Shown: positions 58,956-64,000 of the stretch, one piece after another
Layout: every line of letters starts with the position of its first letter
Numbering within the stretch: the first letter of the stretch is position 1
Source: an uncultured Tropicimonas sp.
GTDB taxonomy: Bacteria > Pseudomonadota > Alphaproteobacteria > Rhodobacterales > Rhodobacteraceae
DNA length: 64,000 nt
Direction of reading: 5' to 3'
Assembly (NCBI GenBank): GCA_947495685.1
Contig: CANLZY010000007.1
Coordinates: 62,001-126,000, forward strand
Notes under the pieces: model-generated
What the model saw: the letters and a program-made list of their open reading frames with translations, nothing else
What the model was told of the DNA's origin: nothing
The model's database searches: none
Position numbers and translations under genes: made by a program

Positions 58956-61286
58956 ATGCGCAATGATCCTTTCTCCATTTCCCCATCGTCACTTGTCCGC
59001 CCTGCGGGCCATCGCCTGGTGGCATCGTCCGCCAAGATGGAAAGCCTGTTCAGGCCACTTGAGGCGACAGGTGTGCCGTTGGGCGGAATTGGAACCGGCG
59101 GCATCACGAGATGTTCCGATGGGCGGTTCAGCCGCTGGACGCTCAAGGGCGGCGGAGTGGCGAAATTCTCGATGCCGGCAAACGGGTTTCTGTTGCGGGT
59201 CAGGCCACAGGGTGGCGTGGCCACCGGACGGGCGCTGCAACCCGCCCCACAGACCGGCGAACTCAGGGCCTTCGCGTTCGAAGAGGATTCTCCGGAATGG
59301 GGTGGGTTGTTTCCTCTGGCCTGGCATCGGCATCCGGCATTGCAAGAGGTGGAGGCCGAATGCCTGTCGTTTTCGCCCGTCATCCCGGGCGATCTGGCCT
59401 GTGCGTCCTTGCCGGTTGCGGTGTTTCGCTGGCGACTGACAAATCACGGCGCCACGGCAGTCGATGCTTCGTTGGCGTTCACATGGGCCAACATGAACGG
59501 CTGGTTCGGAAACTTTCATGAGGATCGACCATCGCGTGTCGCGGCGGGGTGTTTCAACCGGGCGGCGGATCTGGAAAACGGCACCTGCGTGCTGCTTGAC
59601 CGGCGGCGGGTCGAGGACGTGCCCGACGAGGGCACTGGCCAGTGGGGCATTGCGATGTCCGCCCCCAACGGGGCGCGATACAGTCGAACCGCCTGTTTCG
59701 ACGGGGCCGGAGATGGCGCCGAAATCTGGTCGCGGTTCGTCGAGACCGGAGACCTGCCAGATCTGGGCGATGGATGGGTGTCCGAAAGCGGCTTTCGGGA
59801 GACCCCGCCAGGGCATCCGACCGGCGCGGTCTGCGCGCAGGTGACGCTGGGGCCGGGCGAGATCCGCGAGGTCCTCGTGACGCTGGCCTGGGATCTGCCG
59901 TCGATCCGGTTCGGCCAGGGCCGCCGCTGGTTCCGGGCCTACACCGATGACTGGGGGCGCGCCGGGCGGAACGCTCAGGCGCTGTGTCAACGCGCGCTGG
60001 ACAAGGCGACGGATTGGGAAAACCGGATCGCCAATTGGCACGACGCGGTAACCGAAGACCTTGGCGCTGCCCCGCATCAGGCCGGCATGGCAATCAACGA
60101 ATCCTACTTTCTGGTCGACGGCCTGACCGTTGCGACCTCGGCCACGGGGTCCCCCGACAACCGGCGGCATTTCGGCATCATCGAATGCCACGACTACGCG
60201 CTCTACAATACGCTCGACCTGTGGATCTATGCCGCCGAAGCCGTGGCGCAGTTCTTTCCGGATCTGGCCGCCAGCGTCGCCGAGGATTACGCCGATTTCC
60301 TGTTGGCCGTCGACAACGACGCGCGCCGCCACCGGTGGGATCTGACGCCGTTTCCGATAAATCCGGCCGGGTCCTGCCCGCACGATCTCGGCGGACCGGG
60401 CGAGGACCCGTTTGTCACGCCGAATTCCTACACCTATCGCGACGGCACAATCTGGAAGGATCTGAACTGTGATCTTGTCCTGTGCATCTATCGGGAAGGG
60501 CGCGCGATGGGCGCCGGTTGGCGGCGTTCCCGGTTTGGCGCCGTCAAGGTTGCGATCGATCACCTTCAGCAGTTCGACCGCGACGGCGACGGGCTGATCG
60601 AGAACGACGGCACGCCGGACCAGACCTTTGACAACATTCCGATGAAAGGGCCGTCCAGCTATTGCGGCGGCCTGTGGATCGCCACGTTGTTCGCCGGCGC
60701 GGAACTGGCCGCAGAGGCCGGCGAGCCGGAATTGGCGCAAGCCTGGACCGCTCAGGCATGGCGCGCCTCGGCGGCCTACAATGATCGTTTGTTCAACGGA
60801 GCCTGGTTTCGCGTCGATACGGATGGCCCGTTCTCGGAGTCCTGTTTCATCGAGCAATTGTTCGGCCCGTTCCTGGCCAAGCGGTTGGGATTGGCGGATA
60901 TCGTGCCGGAGGACCGCGCGCGGCAGGCGCTGCGATCGATCTTTGAGCGCAACTTCCTGGACGCCGGGCATGGAGAGGGCGCCGTGTCCCTGTCAGGTGT
61001 TCCGGCGGCCGCGATGAGCCTGTTGCCGCACCAGGACGACACGAGCTTCCAAACCGCCGAGATCCAACCCGGCTTCAACTTCAGCCTTGCCGCCCAGCTG
61101 GAAACCTGGGGTCTGGAGACCGAGGCCGATCGCCTGCGCTCGGCATTGCACCGGGAGCTTCACGAGGTCCGAAACCTCGTGTTCCAGACGCCAGCGGCCT
61201 ACGATTGTGGCGCCATGACCTGCCGCGCGGTTCTGAACATGCGTCCGATGGCGGCGTGGTGGCTGGCGCGCCCCGTCCCCGGCTGA
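58956..61286 (+). CDS. GH116 glycoside hydrolase (GBA2-like beta-glucosidase)
   Basis: 776 residues. The N-terminal beta domain begins with GVPLGGIGTGGITR near residues 40-53. The catalytic (alpha/alpha)6 domain carries EGC-type nucleophile Glu410 in IIECHDYALYNTLDLWIY and acid/base Asp555 in DGTPDQTFDNIP, plus GPSSYCGGLWIATLFAG; these match GH116 (glucosylceramidase 2/beta-glucosidase). Bacterial members usually hydrolyse beta-glucosides or beta-xylosides rather than glucosylceramide. No signal peptide. The ATG at 58956 follows GGGAG. It converges on the sugar operon. Confidence 0.87.
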   Translation: MRNDPFSISPSSLVRPAGHRLVASSAKMESLFRPLEATGVPLGGIGTGGITRCSDGRFSRWTLKGGGVAKFSMPANGFLLRVRPQGGVATGRALQPAPQTGELRAFAFEEDSPEWGGLFPLAWHRHPALQEVEAECLSFSPVIPGDLACASLPVAVFRWRLTNHGATAVDASLAFTWANMNGWFGNFHEDRPSRVAAGCFNRAADLENGTCVLLDRRRVEDVPDEGTGQWGIAMSAPNGARYSRTACFDGAGDGAEIWSRFVETGDLPDLGDGWVSESGFRETPPGHPTGAVCAQVTLGPGEIREVLVTLAWDLPSIRFGQGRRWFRAYTDDWGRAGRNAQALCQRALDKATDWENRIANWHDAVTEDLGAAPHQAGMAINESYFLVDGLTVATSATGSPDNRRHFGIIECHDYALYNTLDLWIYAAEAVAQFFPDLAASVAEDYADFLLAVDNDARRHRWDLTPFPINPAGSCPHDLGGPGEDPFVTPNSYTYRDGTIWKDLNCDLVLCIYREGRAMGAGWRRSRFGAVKVAIDHLQQFDRDGDGLIENDGTPDQTFDNIPMKGPSSYCGGLWIATLFAGAELAAEAGEPELAQAWTAQAWRASAAYNDRLFNGAWFRVDTDGPFSESCFIEQLFGPFLAKRLGLADIVPEDRARQALRSIFERNFLDAGHGEGAVSLSGVPAAAMSLLPHQDDTSFQTAEIQPGFNFSLAAQLETWGLETEADRLRSALHRELHEVRNLVFQTPAAYDCGAMTCRAVLNMRPMAAWWLARPVPG

Positions 61287-61298
61287 GGTCATTGTTTC

Positions 61299-61331
61299 AG
61301 GGCTGGCGGCCTGACAACGGTCGCCAGCCTT
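61299..61331. terminator. Hairpin between GH116 and isomerase genes
   Basis: GGCTGGCG (61301-61308) pairs with CGCCAGCC (61322-61329), an 8-bp stem with a 13-base loop between the two convergent genes. There is only a weak T-run. Confidence 0.5.
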
Positions 61332-61382
61332 GGGCCCGGCGACTGCACGGGCGCTGTCCCACCTATCCATCGGCGTACGTTG

Positions 61383-62204
61383 TCAGCAGGCGTTCGCGCC
61401 ACGCTCGATCATGGTCCGCAACACGTCATCGGGGTCCTGCCGCCACCAGTTGTCGGCTGAAAAGATCTCGACTTCGTTCAACCCGGTGAACCCGACCGCC
61501 TCGGCCTCGGCGCGCAGTCCGGGAATATCGATCACCCCGTCGCCCATCATTCCCCGGTCCGTCAACAGGTTCGATGTCGGGTCCAGCCAATCGCAGATAT
61601 GAAAGGCCATCAGCCGGTCCGCCCCGGCGCGCCGGATCTGGGTCTTCACCTCCGGATCCCACCAGACGTGATAGACATCGACCGCGACGCCGATGCCTGT
61701 TCCAAGCCGATCGCATATATCCAGCGCCTGACGGATCGTGTTCACGCAGGCGCGGTCGGCCGCGTACATCGGGTGCAACGGCTCGATAGCGATCTTCACC
61801 CCCACGGTCCGCGCATACTCCAAGGTACGGGCAAGACCTTCCTCGACAACGGCGCGGGCCGAGTCGATGTCGCGCGACCCCGTCGCCAGGCCTCCGACGA
61901 CCATCACGAGACAGTCCGCGCCAATGGCAGCAGCCTCGTCCACGGCCCGCCGATTGTCGTCAACAACCGCTTGGGTCAACGCCCCGTCGGCCGTGTACCA
62001 TCCGCCGCGACACAGGCCGGAGACCTGCAGGCCGGCGTCGCGGATCGCGCGGGCCGCTGCCTCGACCCCCATTTCCTGCAGCTTGTCACGCCAGGGGGAT
62101 ATCCCGCCAAGCCCGTGGCGTTGGCAGCCGTCGATGCACTGGGCCAGGGTCCATTGTTCCTTGACCGTAGCCGTGTTGAGCGAAATGCGATCCGGTGTCA
62201 GCAT
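61383..62204 (-). CDS. Sugar phosphate isomerase/epimerase family protein
   Basis: 273 residues, AP-endonuclease-2-type TIM barrel. Metal-site residues are suggested by EPLHPMY (about 155-161), DVYHVWWDP, HICDW and NEVEIF. The family includes inositol and other sugar isomerases, with no specific substrate visible. The start at 62204 (MLTPDRISLN) lies one base after the DUF993 stop. Part of a leftward operon with DUF993 and a Gfo/Idh oxidoreductase. Confidence 0.85.
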   Translation of the reverse strand: MLTPDRISLNTATVKEQWTLAQCIDGCQRHGLGGISPWRDKLQEMGVEAAARAIRDAGLQVSGLCRGGWYTADGALTQAVVDDNRRAVDEAAAIGADCLVMVVGGLATGSRDIDSARAVVEEGLARTLEYARTVGVKIAIEPLHPMYAADRACVNTIRQALDICDRLGTGIGVAVDVYHVWWDPEVKTQIRRAGADRLMAFHICDWLDPTSNLLTDRGMMGDGVIDIPGLRAEAEAVGFTGLNEVEIFSADNWWRQDPDDVLRTMIERGANAC

Positions 62205-62205
62205 G

Positions 62206-63348
62206 TCAGACCTCCACGCCACGGGTGGCAAAGACCGGGCGCGCTCGCGCTGCGGCCATGTCCGGGTCGGTGAACAGCCCGCTGGCATTGGCGAGCCGGA
62301 TGATCTCGGCCAGGTGCAAGGTCGAGCGGGCGCTTTCCTGGCCGCCGATCATGGTGAAGTGATCCTGATGCCCGCAAAGATAGGCAAGGAAGACCACACC
62401 CGTCTTGTAGAACCGTGTTGGTGCCCGAAAGATGTGGCGCGAGAGCGGCACGCTTGGCCCAAAGGTCGCGTGATACCCGTCGAGATCGCCCTGTCGAAGC
62501 TGGCCAAGGGCGCGTGACGCGACGCCTGCGATCGGATCGAAGATCCCGAGCAATGCATGGGAGAACCCCTGCTCGTCCCCTGCGATCAGGTCAGGATAAT
62601 TGAAATCGTCGCCGGTATACATGCGCACCCCGTCCGGCAGACGGCGGCGCATCGCGATCTCCTTCTCGGCTGACAGCAACGAGATCTTGATCCCGTCCAC
62701 CTTGTCCGCGCTCTGTTCGATAACGGACAACGCGGTGTCCATGGCGACCATGTGGTCGGTGGAACCCCAGTACCCTTCAAGCGAAGGATCGAACATCTCA
62801 CCCAACCAATGCAGGATCGCCGGTTGCGACAACCCGCCGAGCACACGTTCGTACACACGGGCATAATCGTCGGCACCGCGTGCCGCCCGAACCAGCGCGC
62901 GGGACGCCATCAGGATGACGCGCGACCCGGCGGCCTCTACGGCTTCGCATTGTTCCTCGTAGGCACGGATCACATCGTCCACCGTGACGTCCGGCCCAGG
63001 CATCAGATGATCGGTGCCGGCGCCCGACGCGATCAGGTGCCCCCCGGCCTTGGCCAATGCCGTGGATCGTTGGATCAGCTCCAGCGAGGTCGACCAGTCC
63101 AGACCCATGCCACGCTGGGCCGTGTCCATCGCCTCTGCCACGCCAAGGCCAAGCGACCACAGGTGGTCGCGAAATGCGAGCGTCCTGTCCCAGTCGACTG
63201 CACTGTCGATCCAGGGATCATTGTCGGCCAGCGGATCGGCAACCACATGGGCCGCCGCATAGGCGACCCGGTTCCAGCCGTCGGCCGCTGTCGGGATCGG
63301 CCCGGCGGTCAACGTCACAGCGCCGCCGGGAAGGGTCAGGGATGCCAT
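62206..63348 (-). CDS. DUF993 family protein (dihydrodipicolinate synthase-like)
   Basis: 380 residues of a (beta/alpha)8-type protein related to DapA/NAL aldolases and called DUF993. Segments DYARVYERVLGGLSQPAILHWLGEMFDPS and VDGIKISLLSAEKEI (with a candidate Schiff-base Lys in IKIS) are consistent with an aldolase fold. Function unknown. It is the middle gene of the operon, with 2 bases to the Gfo/Idh stop. Confidence 0.82.
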   Translation of the reverse strand: MASLTLPGGAVTLTAGPIPTAADGWNRVAYAAAHVVADPLADNDPWIDSAVDWDRTLAFRDHLWSLGLGVAEAMDTAQRGMGLDWSTSLELIQRSTALAKAGGHLIASGAGTDHLMPGPDVTVDDVIRAYEEQCEAVEAAGSRVILMASRALVRAARGADDYARVYERVLGGLSQPAILHWLGEMFDPSLEGYWGSTDHMVAMDTALSVIEQSADKVDGIKISLLSAEKEIAMRRRLPDGVRMYTGDDFNYPDLIAGDEQGFSHALLGIFDPIAGVASRALGQLRQGDLDGYHATFGPSVPLSRHIFRAPTRFYKTGVVFLAYLCGHQDHFTMIGGQESARSTLHLAEIIRLANASGLFTDPDMAAARARPVFATRGVEV

Positions 63349-63350
63349 GC

Positions 63351-64000
63351 TCAGACCTCCAGTTCAGGGATGTCGACCCAGCAACGGTCACGCGAGCTCT
63401 TGTATCCTGCCTCGGCCAGCTGCACGCCCTTCGCGCCCTCCAGCAACGTGTAGTTCCAAGGCGCATCCTCGGCGACGTGGCGCAGGAACTGTTCCCACTG
63501 GACCTTGAACCCGTTGTCGAAAACCGTGTTGTCAGGCACCTCTTCCCAGCCTTCGAAGAAGTCGATGGCCTGTGGCTGGTCCGGGTTCCAGACCGGCTTG
63601 GGCGTGTTGACGCGTTGCTGGCTACGGCAGGTATGCAGGCCCGCCACCGCCGAGCCGTGAGTCCCGTCGACGTGGAATGTCACCAGATCGTCGCGGCGCA
63701 CACGGGTGCACCAACTGGAGTTGATCTGGGCGACGATGTCCCCTTCCAGCAGGAAGGTTGCATAGGCGGCATCGTCCGCTGTCGCCTCGTACTCGGTGCC
63801 TGTTTCGTCCCAACGGGCGGGGATGTGGGTTGCGGCAAGGCAGCTGACCGATTTGACCGGTGCGATCACGTTGTCGAGCACATAGCGCCAGTGGCACAGC
63901 ATGTCCGAGATGATGCCACCGCCATCCGCAGTGCGGTAGTTCCAGCTGGGGCGTTGCGCCGGCATCCAGTCGCCCTCGAACACCCAGTATCCGAATTCGC
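63351..64000 (-). CDS. Gfo/Idh/MocA oxidoreductase (partial, 5' end beyond window)
   Basis: At least 216 residues, the C-terminal part of an NAD(P)-dependent sugar oxidoreductase. The reading frame stays open to the right edge (EFGYW before VFEGDWMPAQRPSWNYRTADGGG). DGGGIISDMLCHWRYVLDNV is the conserved Gfo/Idh segment with the catalytic-region His. The missing N terminus holds the Rossmann domain. It shares a leftward operon with DUF993 and the isomerase. Confidence 0.85.
   Translation of the reverse strand, partial: EFGYWVFEGDWMPAQRPSWNYRTADGGGIISDMLCHWRYVLDNVIAPVKSVSCLAATHIPARWDETGTEYEATADDAAYATFLLEGDIVAQINSSWCTRVRRDDLVTFHVDGTHGSAVAGLHTCRSQQRVNTPKPVWNPDQPQAIDFFEGWEEVPDNTVFDNGFKVQWEQFLRHVAEDAPWNYTLLEGAKGVQLAEAGYKSSRDRCWVDIPELEV

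Noticed and set aside
58989-60971. 660-codon antisense frame opposite the GH116 gene.
   Set aside because: Shadow of the real gene; no motif and no ribosome site.

Overview
The window looks like about 64 kb of a chromosome from a Roseobacter-group alphaproteobacterium (Rhodobacteraceae). The reasons are the GC-rich sequence, the gene order rho-mnmE-mnmG-rsmG-parA-parB, the pckA/chvI/chvG/hprK/rapZ/PTS block, hslV/hslU, the etfB-etfA-3-hydroxyacyl-CoA dehydrogenase block, and a SoeABC-type sulfite dehydrogenase. No rRNA, tRNA, IS element, prophage or CRISPR array was seen.

Layout. 0-10.5 kb: SCP2 protein, a sulfotransferase-like/class IV aminotransferase pair, msrA, a PfkB kinase with malic enzyme, mutS, grpE and hrcA. 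10.6-13.5 kb: rph-rdgB-hemW-DUF454. 13.5-20.8 kb: a leftward block parB, parA, rsmG, mnmG, mnmE, rho, hemJ, with two perfect 16-bp parS palindromes inside rsmG and at the mnmG start codon. 20.85-21.25 kb: an AT-rich gap with DnaA-box-like sequences, from which transcription diverges; this is the probable oriC. 21.25-24 kb: rightward maf-aroE-coaE-dnaQ. 24-32.9 kb: secB, fxsA, a Tim44-like protein, mltA, Smr, an MFS transporter, a lipoprotein hydrolase, and hslV with hslU separated by a membrane-protein gene. 33-36.5 kb: a decayed ATP-type PEP carboxykinase (pckA) pseudogene beside an intact, unrelated GTP-type PEP carboxykinase. 36.9-41.3 kb: chvI-chvG-hprK-rapZ-EIIA-HPr. 41.4-49 kb: acyltransferase, 3-hydroxyacyl-CoA dehydrogenase, DUF6473, etfAB, two small unknown genes, ATR, a HIG1-like protein, an SDR and an SH3 protein. 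49.2-58.9 kb: parC, a trpD-like gene, then cysG-soeABC. 59-64 kb: a GH116 glycosidase facing a leftward sugar operon (isomerase, DUF993, Gfo/Idh) that runs off the right edge.

How the genes work together. The 13-24 kb block combines the origin, the ParABS segregation module and housekeeping genes transcribed away from the origin. The chvIG/PTS block is a signalling module that in relatives adjoins pckA; here the ancestral PEPCK has been inactivated and an analogous enzyme of different family sits between it and chvI. cysG-soeABC links siroheme (assimilatory sulfite reduction) with sulfite oxidation. Electron-transfer flavoprotein, acyl-CoA dehydrogenase-type functions and the cobalamin adenosyltransferase suggest active fatty-acid and methylmalonyl-CoA metabolism.

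The most noteworthy observation is the PEPCK replacement: the pckA remnant has lost its P-loop region and carries frameshifts and two in-frame stops, next to the intact GTP enzyme. All names are from reading the translations; no database search was run.
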